64,000 nt of DNA, taken from the NCBI RefSeq assembly GCF_024362525.1, contig NZ_CP101458.1:1116001-1180000 (forward strand), written 5' to 3'. Position 1 is the stretch's first letter, and the number at the start of each line of letters is the position of its first letter. The translations under genes were made by a program, and so were the position numbers. The stretch comes from Natrononativus amylolyticus. GTDB taxonomy: Archaea; Halobacteriota; Halobacteria; Halobacteriales; Natrialbaceae. Below the pieces are notes generated by a model. The model was not told the origin of the DNA and ran no database searches. It was given only the letters and a program-made list of their open reading frames with translations. Positions 32,947 through 41,459 of the stretch are shown here, piece by piece.

Positions 32947-34200
32947 TTAGCAGCCGGTGTCGTTGTCGTCGGTGACGTTGTCGTCCATGTCGTTGTCGTC
33001 GTAGCCGTTCTCGTCCGTATCGTTGTCGTCGTAGCCGTTCTCGTCCGTATCGTTGTCGTCGTAGCCGTTCTCGTCGGCGTCGTCATCGCCCGGGCAGGGG
33101 TCGTCCTCGGGTTCGTCGGTCGGCTCCTCTTCGGGGTCGTCGTCGACCGGTTCCTCTTCGGGGTCGTCGTCGACCGGTTCCTCTTCGGGGTCGTCGTCGA
33201 CCGGTTCCTCTTCGGGGTCGGCCTCGTCGTCGGCCATCGGTCCGTCGACGGTGACCGTGACCGTTAACTCGCGGTCGTCGCCCTCGCCGGCCTCGAGGTA
33301 GCCGATCGCGTAGGCGGAGTAGGCCGTTCCCTCCTCGAGATCCGCCTCGACGGTCGCGACGGCGTCGGTCGCCTCCTCTGTCGCGTCGTCGGGGTCGGCC
33401 TCCTCCGGTGCGGCTTCCTCGTCGTCGGCCGCCTCCTCGGTGTCGTCGTAGCCGTTGTCCTCGTCGTCGGCGACACCGTTGTCGTCGTAACCGTTCTCGT
33501 CGGTGTCGTCGTAGCCGTTCTCGTCGGTATCTTCGTAACCGTTCTCCTCGGTGTCGTCGACGTCGGTCTCGTCGTCCGGCGCCGCGTCGTCGGCCGGCTC
33601 CTCGCCCGCGGGCCTGACCTCGAGGGAGTACGAGCCAGCCGGCAGCGGGAGGTAGTTGCTCGAGTCGCCGAACTCGAGGGCGCTGACCAGCGGCGACTCC
33701 CCGCCGGCGGCGTAGACGTCGACCGCCGGGGCGTCGGGCGAGCCGTGGACCACGCGCAGGAGCGAGGCGCCCGCGTCGACGAGCACCAGCGGGCGGAACG
33801 TGTCGGCCTCGAGTTCGCCGACCGCGGCGATCGTGTAGAAGGCCTGGCCGAACGTGACGTCGCCCTCGAAGGCGACCGTGTCGGGGTCGCCCGCGGCCGT
33901 CACTTCCACCGCGTACGTTCCCGGCGCGATCTCGAGATACGGAGAGACCTCGTCGTAGGCGAGGTCCGAGAGCACCTGGTCCCCGTCGACGTAGACGTCC
34001 ACGTTCGGCGCGTCGGGCGAGAAGTGGGCGACGCGAACCGCGGCGGTCGCGGCCGGTTCCTCGCCGTCGGCGTCGGCCGGCTCGTCGGTCTCGCGCTCGT
34101 CGTCCTCGTGTTCGCCCGCGGCGAACACCGTTCCGGCCATCGCCGTTCCCGCCCCGATAGCCCCTAACGTCTGCAGCGTCGTGCGTCGTGTGATCGTCAT
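32947..34200 (-). CDS. Tat-exported DUF4397 protein with acidic repeat insertions
   Basis: 417 residues. Tat signal RRTTLQTLGAIGAGTAMAG (about 5-28), then a DUF4397 domain (about 52-150, VRVAHFSPDAPNVDVYVDG) and a second copy (LRVVHGSPDAPAVDVYAAGG) split near its C-terminus by about 65 residues of EENGYEDTDENGYDD-type repeats before resuming EADLEEGTAYSAYAIGYLE. The last 100 residues are EEPVDDDP and DENGYDDNDT repeats. DUF4397 domains are extracellular and of unknown function. The repeats would form a salt-exposed, acidic stalk. Monocistronic, start at 34200. Confidence 0.85.
   Translation of the reverse strand: MTITRRTTLQTLGAIGAGTAMAGTVFAAGEHEDDERETDEPADADGEEPAATAAVRVAHFSPDAPNVDVYVDGDQVLSDLAYDEVSPYLEIAPGTYAVEVTAAGDPDTVAFEGDVTFGQAFYTIAAVGELEADTFRPLVLVDAGASLLRVVHGSPDAPAVDVYAAGGESPLVSALEFGDSSNYLPLPAGSYSLEVRPAGEEPADDAAPDDETDVDDTEENGYEDTDENGYDDTDENGYDDNGVADDEDNGYDDTEEAADDEEAAPEEADPDDATEEATDAVATVEADLEEGTAYSAYAIGYLEAGEGDDRELTVTVTVDGPMADDEADPEEEPVDDDPEEEPVDDDPEEEPVDDDPEEEPTDEPEDDPCPGDDDADENGYDDNDTDENGYDDNDTDENGYDDNDMDDNVTDDNDTGC
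32961..33560 (-). repeat. coding tandem repeats of the DUF4397 protein
   Basis: Three repeat types: three near-identical 30-bp units at 32991-33080 (DENGYDDNDT), about four 27-bp units at 33114-33220 (DDDPEEEPV) and 24-bp units at about 33440-33550 (DENGYDDT). The 30-bp units are almost identical, so expansion is recent. Confidence 0.7.
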
Positions 34201-34332
34201 GATGCACCTACAACGGGGTAACAGAGTCGTAAAAACGAGCCAGTCAGTACGCCTGATTGTCCCGTCGTTTCCACGGTCCCGCCGGCGGTAGGGTCGGTGT
34301 ACGTGTCAGTAAGTGGCGCCTACAGGGCGGGG

Positions 34333-35055
34333 CTACTCGAATGAGACGTGTGAGAGGTCTGCCTCGAGGTCGTCGACGTGCTCGTTGAACGCGCGGACGA
34401 AGCCGCCGACCTCCCCGGCGTAGCGCCGGAGGTCCGCCGGCGACGGGGGTTCGTACTGCGAGACCAGGTAGACCCCGCCCTCGCCGCCGACGCGCAGGTA
34501 GGAGGCCGCCTCGCCGTCCCACTTCAGCTCCCAGCGCGTCCCCGAGACGGTGGTCGCGTACGTGCCGTACTCGCCCTCGAAGCGGTAGCACTCGCTGGCG
34601 ATCGCGTCGGCGACGTCGCGGATCCGCCCGCAGAGCCGGTCGCGCTCGGCGACGAGTTCCGCGCTCGAGGCGACGTCCGGGAACTCGCAGTCGACGCCGT
34701 CGAGGACGCCCGCGAAGGAGGTGACGTACTCGTTGAACGCGGCGACGAACGCGTCGTAGTCGGCCATCGCCGCCGCCAGCGATTCGGGTTCGGGGGGCTG
34801 TTTGGTCGAGACGACGTACGTCTCGGAACCCGACTTCGGCTCGTATCGGAGGTACTGGATCGCGCCCGCCTCGTACTTCAGCGTCCACGTCCCGGCGTCG
34901 GTGTCGAACGTCTCCTGGCCGTAGTCGCCGCCCTTGAGGAGGGCCAACTCGCGGGCGATTTCGCCGGCGTGGTCTCGAACCTCCGCGACGAGGGCGTCGC
35001 GCTCGGCTGCAGCGTCGTCGCCGCTCTCGATCGCGGCCTCGAGTCTCTCGGTCAT
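34333..35055 (-). CDS. hypothetical protein with two internal repeats
   Basis: 240 residues, soluble and acidic. Two halves are alike: GDYGQETFDTDAGTWTLKYE...YLRYEPKSGSETYVVSTKQP and GEYGTYATTVSGTRWELKWD...YLRVGGEGGVYLVSQYEP, each followed by a helix (YDAFVAAFNEYV and VGGFVRAFNEHV). This indicates a tandem domain duplication. No motif of known function is seen. It lies between the DUF4397 gene and the M23 peptidase on the same strand. Confidence 0.65.
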   Translation of the reverse strand: MTERLEAAIESGDDAAAERDALVAEVRDHAGEIARELALLKGGDYGQETFDTDAGTWTLKYEAGAIQYLRYEPKSGSETYVVSTKQPPEPESLAAAMADYDAFVAAFNEYVTSFAGVLDGVDCEFPDVASSAELVAERDRLCGRIRDVADAIASECYRFEGEYGTYATTVSGTRWELKWDGEAASYLRVGGEGGVYLVSQYEPPSPADLRRYAGEVGGFVRAFNEHVDDLEADLSHVSFE

Positions 35056-35133
35056 CCTCGTGTGGGAGGGACCGAACGGGCGTAACGGTTGTGGCTCGAG
35101 CGCGGGGGAACCCGAGTGTGGGGCGGTCGTCCC

Positions 35134-36072
35134 TCAGTAGGGGTAGCCGGGGTAGACCGCGCCGCTGATGCCGGGGAAGTTCCGCGGGATCGCGGTGTTC
35201 AGCCACTGGTTGGCGTGGCGGACCTGGGGCCAGTTCAGGTCCGATCCGTCGCGTCGGATCTCGAAGTGGAGGTGGTCGCCGGTACAGGTGCCGGTACAGC
35301 CCATGTCGCCGATGCGCTCGCCGGCGCTGACCCACGCCCCCTGTGAGGTGCGGAACTCCGAGAGGTGGGCGTAGCGGCTCTCGTAGCCGTTGCCGTGGTC
35401 GATGTAGACCACGTTCCCGTAGCCGCTGGCCCAGCCGGCGTAGGTGACGGTGCCCTGGCGGGCGGCGAAGATCGGCGTGCCGCGGTCGTTGGCGATGTCG
35501 ATGCCGCGGTGGTAGCCGTGGGAGCGGTCGTCGCCCCAGATCGAGGAGACGGAGCCCCAGGTGCCGTAGGAGAAGTTGGGGTGGGCGGTCCAGTCCTCGG
35601 CGACGTAGCCCTCGACGCGGCTCGTGTCGTTGCCACAGCCGTTGACCCGGACCTCCCACCAGGTGTGGCCGTCGTTACTGTACGGGCCGCTCTCGATGAT
35701 CATCCCGGTGCCCTCCTGGGCGGTCTTGACGACGCCCGCGCCGGTGGTCGGCTGGCTGCGGACGTTGAGGTTACCGGTCGTGTAGATCGGCTCGTGGGTG
35801 CCGTGTGCGTCGGCGGTCTCCGAGAAGGCGACCGGCGCGAGGAAGCCCGCCGCGGCGAGCCCCGCCGCCCCGCCGAGGACCGACCGGCGGCTCACCCCGT
35901 CGTCCTCGAGCCGTTCGCGGTGCTCTCGAGCCTTCGCGGCGAACTCCTCGGCGGTCAGCTCGAGCTTCCGGCGGTCGATCCGGCGCTGGACCGCCTCCAT
36001 ATCGTCCGGCTGGCCGCAGCTACCGGTGTGTTCGGGTGTCTGGCAACCGTGTCCATCGTCATGTGTCGACAT
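35134..36072 (-). CDS. Tat-exported M23 (LytM) family metallopeptidase with SH3-like domain
   Basis: 312 residues. An unusual N-terminal cytoplasmic extension of about 60 residues precedes the Tat signal SRRSVLGGAAGLAAAG. Then an SH3b-like segment (TTGNLNVRSQPTTGAGVVKT to EGYVAED), and the M23 domain with the zinc motifs HGYHRGIDIAND and HLHFEI. M23 enzymes normally cleave peptidoglycan peptides, which this organism should lack, so the target may be a protein or pseudo-polymer of other microbes. Start 36072 is chosen; an ATG 24 codons later is also possible. Confidence 0.85.
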   Translation of the reverse strand: MSTHDDGHGCQTPEHTGSCGQPDDMEAVQRRIDRRKLELTAEEFAAKAREHRERLEDDGVSRRSVLGGAAGLAAAGFLAPVAFSETADAHGTHEPIYTTGNLNVRSQPTTGAGVVKTAQEGTGMIIESGPYSNDGHTWWEVRVNGCGNDTSRVEGYVAEDWTAHPNFSYGTWGSVSSIWGDDRSHGYHRGIDIANDRGTPIFAARQGTVTYAGWASGYGNVVYIDHGNGYESRYAHLSEFRTSQGAWVSAGERIGDMGCTGTCTGDHLHFEIRRDGSDLNWPQVRHANQWLNTAIPRNFPGISGAVYPGYPY

Positions 36073-36301
36073 GGTACGACGACACATTGAAAATCATGAG
36101 TAATAAATTCCTATGATAATTAGTTTCGGAAACCACGGGTGCAAATACTACGAGCGGTCGTCCGGACGCCGCTGTGGTCGTCTCAGATCGAGTAGGTGAC
36201 TCGAGGGCGCGACGGCCGCGACCGAGTGCTGTCGCTCGGCGGGTAGCGTCCATAAAAAACCGCACCGCATGAGACCGGAGTGATCCGGTTAGTTCAGCTG
36301 C

Positions 36302-38668
36302 TTAGTTCTGGCGGCGGAGTGCCAGCATGGCAGCGCCGAGGAGTGCGACGATCGCGACAGCGATGCCGAATCCGGGCTGGCCGTCGTCGTCAGACGGCTC
36401 GTCGTCGTCGTCGCCGTCGTCGGCGTCGCCGTCGTCGATGCCGTCGTCGCCGTCGTCGACACCATCGTCGGTGCCGTCGTCGGTGCCGTCATCGGTGCCG
36501 TCGTCCTCGCCTTCGACTGCAACGGAGCCGGAGTCAGAGGCGTCACCTGCGGTGACTTCCCAGCTGACTTCGCCTTCCTCATCGGTTGGGATGTCGAAGG
36601 AGCCTTCCCACGAGTCCTCACCCGCGAGTTCCTTCTCGTGACCCTCGACTTCCTCGCCGTCGATCGTGACAGCGAAGTCGAACGTCGCGTTCTCCGCGCC
36701 GTTGTTCGTGATGGTCACGTCGAGGGTGGCGTCGTCGCCGACGTCAACGCTCGAGGGTGCCTCACCGACAACGTCGAGGTCCTGCTCGGGTTCCTCGTCG
36801 GTGCTCTCGGTGAGCACGCCGTTAACCTCGTCCTCAGTGCCTTCGGCTTCCGTCGCGGTCAGAACGAACTCGGTGCCGCTCTCGTATGCCGAGAAGTCGA
36901 ACGTGGTGTCGAACGTTCCGTCACCGTCGACAACAGTGGTTGCCGAGGAGACGAACACACCGGGGGCGCGGACGCGCGTGTCGACATCCGTACCGGGTGC
37001 AACGTTCGTCGTACCGGAGACGGTGGAGTTCTCGTTAGCGGGGACTTCCGCAACGTCCTCGTCCCACGCCAGTTCGCGCTCTTCAGTCGAGAATTCGCTG
37101 GATGCGCTCTCGTCATCGTCGAGGTAGTAGTCGTCCTCGAGGATGGTGAATTCGACTTCGTAGTCGTCACCGATCTCGAGTTCGTCAGCGTCCTCGTAGT
37201 CAACCGTAAGGACGAGGTGGCCCTCATCCTGGTTGGCCTCGATGATCGTCACGTCAAGGCTGTGGTCACCCGAGCCGTCGGTGCTCCAGGTGAGTGGGTC
37301 AGCGTTTGGCGAGTGGTCGAGCTCGTGGAGCTCAAGCGCGAAGTGCTCGTCGAGCTCGGAGAGGTCGCTCGCGTCACCGAAGTACGCGTGGAAGCTCTCG
37401 ATGTCGACGGTCACGAGCAGGTCGTCACCAGCGGTGATCGAGTCCGTCTCGGTGACCGTGGCGTCCTCGTAGTCGTCAACGTCGCTCACGGAGTCAGCGG
37501 GGGCAGTCCAGACCGTGACTGCGTCCTCGCTGAGCTCGGTGCGGTCTTCAAGGGTCAGGAACGCGGTGTCGTGCTCCTGCAGGAGTTCACCAGCGCCATC
37601 GTCAGCGTCAGTGTCCCAGCCCTGACCGATTGCGAGCTCGTAGTCACCAGCGGCGAGAGCGCTGCTGAGACCACCAGCTAAGACCTCCTCGATCTCGACA
37701 TCAGCGTCGTCAGAGTCGAAAGCAGCGTGGCTGCCAGTGTCGCCCTCATCTACGTTGTGGGCCTCTGCGGTGTTGATGTCAAGGGTGGTGTTCTCCTCAG
37801 CGTTCGTGATGTGGAGAACAACCTCGTAGTTGACGTCGTCTTCGTCACCGACAACAACGTATGCTTCGTCGGTGTTGTCGAGTTCAAGGTCGATGCCCGC
37901 AATGTTGCTGCGTTCTTCGACGTTGGTCGACTCGACGAAGTTCAGGGAGACGTCTTCGTCAGTCACGGTGATCTCTGCCGTGTCAGATGCGCTCGTGTCA
38001 GCGGACTCGAAGACGAACTCGTAGTCGCCTGCGGGGATGTCGCTGAAGTCAGCGTTGAAGTCACCGCGGTCCTCGAGGACGACGTAGCCGTCCTCAGCGT
38101 GCTCGTCATCAGCATCCGTGAAGATGTCTGTGAGCTGGCTGGCGCTCAGGTTCTCTTCACTAACTTCAGTGGCGAACGAGGAGCGCGAGGAGTCGATCTC
38201 GAGCGTCGTGCTCGAGCCGTCAACGTTCGCGATCATGTCGTCCTCGAAGTCAGCCGTCAGCTCGTGGCTGCGGACGGTGAACTGGTGCCTGTCGCTGGAG
38301 TCGCCGGTTGCCTCGACAGCTCCAGTGTCGTCGTCGACGCTAACACCGGTAAGCACGTAGGAACCGGAGTCACCAACGGAGAACTCAATCTCATCTCCCT
38401 GGGAGACTTCGAATTCACGGACCCAGTCGCCCAGATCGTCCTCGTCGCCTTCGTAGAGGTCGATCATCTGTTCGCCATCTGCATCGTCAATCGTGAGTGT
38501 TGCGTCTTGGCCGACGTATACACGGTCGGACTCTGAGAGGTCGACCGAAGTATCCTCGGCGTGGTCTGCAACGACTGCGCCAGGGGCGACAGCCATCGCA
38601 AACACGGAGAAGACCATCAGCGCAGCCATGAGGACTGCACGTGACTTGTCTTTGTAGTTGCCTGTCAT
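36302..38668 (-). CDS. PGF-CTERM surface glycoprotein (S-layer-like)
   Basis: 788 residues. The N-terminal signal (NYKDKSRAVLMAALMVFSV to VVADH) has the haloarchaeal surface glycoprotein pattern, the body is a series of acidic beta-sandwich segments with many N-glycosylation sequons (ENTT, ENST, NGAENAT), and the end is an acidic DDGTDDGTDDG stalk followed by GQPGFGIAVAIVALLGAAML and RRQN, a PGF-CTERM signal. In Haloferax such proteins are cut by the archaeosortase ArtA and lipid-anchored. It is a strong candidate for the main S-layer protein, but it could be a paralogue. Codon and GC use is lower in GC (Ser, Asp with T-ending codons) than its neighbours. Confidence 0.85.
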   Translation of the reverse strand: MTGNYKDKSRAVLMAALMVFSVFAMAVAPGAVVADHAEDTSVDLSESDRVYVGQDATLTIDDADGEQMIDLYEGDEDDLGDWVREFEVSQGDEIEFSVGDSGSYVLTGVSVDDDTGAVEATGDSSDRHQFTVRSHELTADFEDDMIANVDGSSTTLEIDSSRSSFATEVSEENLSASQLTDIFTDADDEHAEDGYVVLEDRGDFNADFSDIPAGDYEFVFESADTSASDTAEITVTDEDVSLNFVESTNVEERSNIAGIDLELDNTDEAYVVVGDEDDVNYEVVLHITNAEENTTLDINTAEAHNVDEGDTGSHAAFDSDDADVEIEEVLAGGLSSALAAGDYELAIGQGWDTDADDGAGELLQEHDTAFLTLEDRTELSEDAVTVWTAPADSVSDVDDYEDATVTETDSITAGDDLLVTVDIESFHAYFGDASDLSELDEHFALELHELDHSPNADPLTWSTDGSGDHSLDVTIIEANQDEGHLVLTVDYEDADELEIGDDYEVEFTILEDDYYLDDDESASSEFSTEERELAWDEDVAEVPANENSTVSGTTNVAPGTDVDTRVRAPGVFVSSATTVVDGDGTFDTTFDFSAYESGTEFVLTATEAEGTEDEVNGVLTESTDEEPEQDLDVVGEAPSSVDVGDDATLDVTITNNGAENATFDFAVTIDGEEVEGHEKELAGEDSWEGSFDIPTDEEGEVSWEVTAGDASDSGSVAVEGEDDGTDDGTDDGTDDGVDDGDDGIDDGDADDGDDDDEPSDDDGQPGFGIAVAIVALLGAAMLALRRQN

Positions 38669-39263
38669 TGTTATGTTGTGTCTGTCTTTTGGAAACCGCT
38701 TCGGCGCATATCCACATCCGGGTATTGCCGAATCGAATTTCCTGGTCGGGTAGGGGTGTTTCTGCCTTTCGTCATATCTGTAATAAGCTTTCTGTCTTAT
38801 ATCTCTGTTATAATAGGTGTCTATGTGAAGCGAGACCGCTACCCGTCGGCGGGGTCAGTAACCGCGCGCGACCCTCCTACCACGTACGCTGTTCTTCTCT
38901 AATTCCATACATTCTATGCAATCCACCTAATCGCCCCTCGAGGCGGCCTATCCCCTCCGACGAAACCGTCCAGTCTCGCCACCCGCCGAAATCCTCGAGG
39001 ACCTGTCATAGAACGCGGTCGGGCGCGGATTGGGCTCGAGCGGGGCCTCGAGGCCACCCTCTGCGGCGTGGTGATTTATAAGCGAGGCGGCGGCTCGAGG
39101 CGAGGATGGATGGCGGACTCGAGCGACCCGCGAACCGGTGGGTTGCGACCGGTTCGACGGGCGCTCGCGGGCGGCTCGGGGAGCGTCAACGTGTGGAGGG
39201 GTGTGGCTCGAGGGGGTGGGCTCGAAGAAGGGAAGTTGGGTGGGTTGCTCGAGGGGAATGGGC
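38669..39263 (-). other. long upstream region of the surface glycoprotein gene
   Basis: About 600 bases without a credible gene. On the minus strand, an AT-rich stretch at about 38770-38815 contains CTATTATAAC and GATATAAG, which fit TATA boxes; they imply a leader of about 100 bases, unlike the leaderless norm. The part beyond 39060 is Gly/Arg-coding noise in all frames. Confidence 0.45.
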
Positions 39264-39320
39264 GGCCAGATTCGAACAGCGCAAACCTCAATCCGCTCGG
39301 TTTGTTGGCTCGAATCTGCG
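39264..39320 (-). repeat. diverged copy of the tRNA-end inverted repeat
   Basis: CAGATTCGA (near 39267) and TCGAATCTG (near 39310) are inverted partners, with an inner CAAACC/GGTTTG pair. The outer arms match the palindrome in the 124-bp units downstream, so this appears to be an older, decayed unit. Confidence 0.5.
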
Positions 39321-39393
39321 CGTCGTCATCGACTTTCGCACCCGGGTTTCCTCGCGTCGGATACGCGTTGCTCGGCAGTGTAGACCGCTCGAG

Positions 39394-39641
39394 GGGCCGG
39401 CGCAGATTCGAACCACGGTCGCAGCGAAGCTGCTCCCTGCTTCGAATCTGCTTGGATCCATTTTCCCGCATCACAGACTCGTCGCTTCGCTCCTCGTTGT
39501 TGTGATGCGGGAAAAGTGGGCCGGCGCAGATTCGAACCACGGTCGCAGCGAAGCTGCTCCCTGCTTCGAATCTGCTTGGATCCATTTTCCCGCATCACAG
39601 ACTCGTCGCTTCGCTCCTCGTTGTTGTGATGCGGGAAAAGT
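39394..39641 (-). repeat. two identical 124-bp tandem repeats derived from the tRNA-Pro 3' end
   Basis: Units 39394-39517 and 39518-39641 appear identical over 124 bases. Each begins with GGGCCGGCGCAGATTCGAAC, the same 20 bases as the 3' end (T arm and acceptor strand) of the tRNA-Pro gene that follows. Inside each unit are two inverted repeats: GCAGATTCGAA/TTCGAATCTGC and TTTTCCCGCATCACA/TGTGATGCGGGAAAA (15 bases, 25-base spacer). This looks like repeated integration or duplication of an attachment site at a tRNA end. Confidence 0.8.
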
Positions 39642-39713
39642 GGGCCGGCGCAGATTCGAACTGCGGTTACGGCCACCCGAAGGCCGAAGGATGCCAAGCT
39701 ACCCCACCGGCCC
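39641..39713 (-). tRNA. tRNA-Pro (anticodon CGG)
   Basis: 73 bases. Acceptor GGGCCGG pairs with CCGGCCC, discriminator A. D arm has GGGTAGCTTGGC. Anticodon stem CGGCC/GGCCG encloses TTCGGGT, giving anticodon CGG. T arm is CGCAG-TTCGAAT-CTGCG. The D-arm details match haloarchaeal tRNA-Pro. No intron and no encoded CCA. Its 3' end is repeated in the tandem units just downstream. Confidence 0.92.
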
Positions 39714-39767
39714 GCACTCGAGACGTGGGTCGCTGGTCGTTTAACCGTTGCGAATCCCCCCGTCGAC

Positions 39768-40289
39768 CTATCGCGAGGGGGTCGGCGCCTCGAGCAGCGT
39801 CGCCACCTGCCGGCGCGTCTCCGCGAGCGTGCCCGAGTTGTCGACGTGGTGGTGGGCCTCCGCGGGGGTCTCGAACTCCGACTGGAGCAGCTTGTACACC
39901 TCGAAGTCCGCGTCGCTGGCGTCGCCGTTGCGCGCGGCGATCCGCTCGCGGACGACGTCCTCGCGGCAGGTCACCCAGACGAGGTCGTACCGGGCGCCGG
40001 CGTCCTCGGCCAGGCCGCGCGTGCGCTCGCGAAGGGCCGGCCGGCGGAAGGTCCCGTCGAGGACGACCGGCTCGCCGCCGGCGAGGGAGTCCCGCGCACG
40101 CGAGAGCGTTTCGTCGTACGTCGCCCGCGTCTCCGCCGCGGTGTACGCCGGGCTGGCGAAGAGGTCCTTGCGCACGACGTCGGTACGAACCAGTTCCCCG
40201 GCGAGACGGTCTGTGAGTTCCGCGGCGACCGTCGTTTTCCCGGTTCCGGGCAATCCGCAGACGACGATGAGCCGCTTCCGTTCGGACAT
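39768..40289 (-). CDS. P-loop kinase-like ATPase (AAA_33 type)
   Basis: 173 residues. Walker A GLPGTGKTT (about 12-20) and the later VLDGTFRRPALRERTRGLAE resemble polynucleotide- or gluconate-kinase-like small P-loop kinases; VTCREDVVRERIAARNG is a lid segment. Cytoplasmic. The substrate cannot be set. Monocistronic, 54 bases from the tRNA gene on the same strand. Confidence 0.8.
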   Translation of the reverse strand: MSERKRLIVVCGLPGTGKTTVAAELTDRLAGELVRTDVVRKDLFASPAYTAAETRATYDETLSRARDSLAGGEPVVLDGTFRRPALRERTRGLAEDAGARYDLVWVTCREDVVRERIAARNGDASDADFEVYKLLQSEFETPAEAHHHVDNSGTLAETRRQVATLLEAPTPSR

Positions 40290-40370
40290 GTCGGGTACAC
40301 CGGACGAACGAAGAGGAGGGTTTAGTTCGTTCCGCTTCGCCGTCGACCCACCGCCAGCCCTCGCCGGCGC

Positions 40371-40967
40371 TCAGAACCGCTCGTAGCCGTCGGTGTCGAG
40401 GTAGTGGTGAGCGATCGTCACCGCGTGGTCGGCGTGGAGCGGATCGGGGCCGAGGCGGACCCGCAATTCGGCGGCCGACTCGAGCAGCGCCGCCTCCTCG
40501 GCCGTGAAGTCGCGGTGGTCCGAGAGGACGAACACCGGCTCCGAGAGCGACGCGAGATCGGTGTCGACGACCGCGTCGCCGTCCTCGTGGAGCAGGACGA
40601 CGGCTCCCGAGACCGCCTCGAGGGTCGCCTCGAACCCCCGCCGGTACACCTCGACGCCGGGGCTGGGCTCGGCCGGCAGCGACCCGATCGCCTCCTCGCG
40701 GGCCTCGAGGGCGTTCCTGACGAGGGCGGCCGTCGAGCGCTCGTCGGGGTTGAGCCGCCGGAGTTCGCGCCCGTCGAACGTGATCGCAAACGAGTCCCGG
40801 ACCACGAGGTGGACCCGGACGTCCTCGCGGATGTCGTGTGAGCGGACGAACGCCGCGGTGATCGACCGACAGAGCGCGTCGAGCCGGCCGGCGCCGCCGG
40901 CGAGGTCGTCGAGCGAGAAGTCGGCGTCGACCGGAACGTCGTGGGCGAGGAGAACGAACTGGCGCAT
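40371..40967 (-). CDS. trmY: tRNA (pseudouridine(54)-N1)-methyltransferase TrmY
   Basis: 198 residues of the SPOUT class, beginning MRQFVLLAHDVPVDADFSLDD. Conserved points: FVRSHDIREDVRVHLVV, FDGRELRRLNPDERSTAALV and the SAM-knot end FVLSDHRDFTAEEAALL. TrmY methylates pseudouridine 54 of tRNA to m1-pseudouridine, the archaeal replacement of ribothymidine. Its substrate is made by Pus10, encoded 2.2 kb away. Cytoplasmic, monocistronic. Confidence 0.93.
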   Translation of the reverse strand: MRQFVLLAHDVPVDADFSLDDLAGGAGRLDALCRSITAAFVRSHDIREDVRVHLVVRDSFAITFDGRELRRLNPDERSTAALVRNALEAREEAIGSLPAEPSPGVEVYRRGFEATLEAVSGAVVLLHEDGDAVVDTDLASLSEPVFVLSDHRDFTAEEAALLESAAELRVRLGPDPLHADHAVTIAHHYLDTDGYERF

Positions 40968-41459
40968 ACCGGAGCGAGGCGCGGCCGCCTGATAGGGGCC
41001 ACGGTTCGCGCCGACCTGGCGCTCATCGGGTGGGGTCAGAGTGGAAAGATACGGTCGCCCGCGCGGGGGCGAGCAGGGTGCGACGGTCGGGGCCGAAACC
41101 CCCCGTCGCGAACCCCCGTCGAGGCGACCGCCGTGACAGACGAACGAAAGACGGGTGGGGAGTCACGTGCAGTTGGGACAGGCAACGCACACCCGTGGGG
41201 CAACGGATGCGCATCTATCGCTTGGCTGGCCACCACTATTACTATCAACACCGTACCCGGATTGTTGCACACTGTCACGGCAACTTCGTGACTGTTGTAT
41301 CGCCACCCCCGCCGTTAGGCGGGGGATAATCGCCGCGAGACGCGGACTGACGGCGATCGCCCCCAGATCGCCTCGAAGGGGCCCCCGACGGCCACATCGA
41401 CGGGGAGATAGAAGCGGTAGAACGGCCACAAGCGCCGGCTGAGATCGACGGGCTGCGCC
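40968..41459. other. 492-base intergenic region with two hairpins
   Basis: No credible gene. At 41274-41292 GTCACG and CGTGAC flank seven bases, and at 41306-41325 CCCCCGCC-GTTA-GGCGGGGG makes a perfect 8-pair hairpin, then ATAATCG. Such GC hairpins end haloarchaeal IS200/IS605-type elements and their RNAs, so this may be a remnant, but no transposase fragment is visible. A terminator is another reading. Confidence 0.4.

Noticed and set aside
32796-33086. Thr/Arg-rich frame over the DUF4397 repeats
   Set aside because: It is the frame-shifted reading of the Asp/Asn repeats.
39394-39470. Extra tRNA genes in the repeats
   Set aside because: Only the T arm and 3' acceptor strand are copied; no D or anticodon arm is present.
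39106-39744. Open frames across the tRNA-end repeats
   Set aside because: They translate tandem repeats and a tRNA; the same peptide recurs only because the DNA repeats.
40968-41459. RNase P RNA or SRP RNA gene
   Set aside because: I looked for their conserved core strings and found none.
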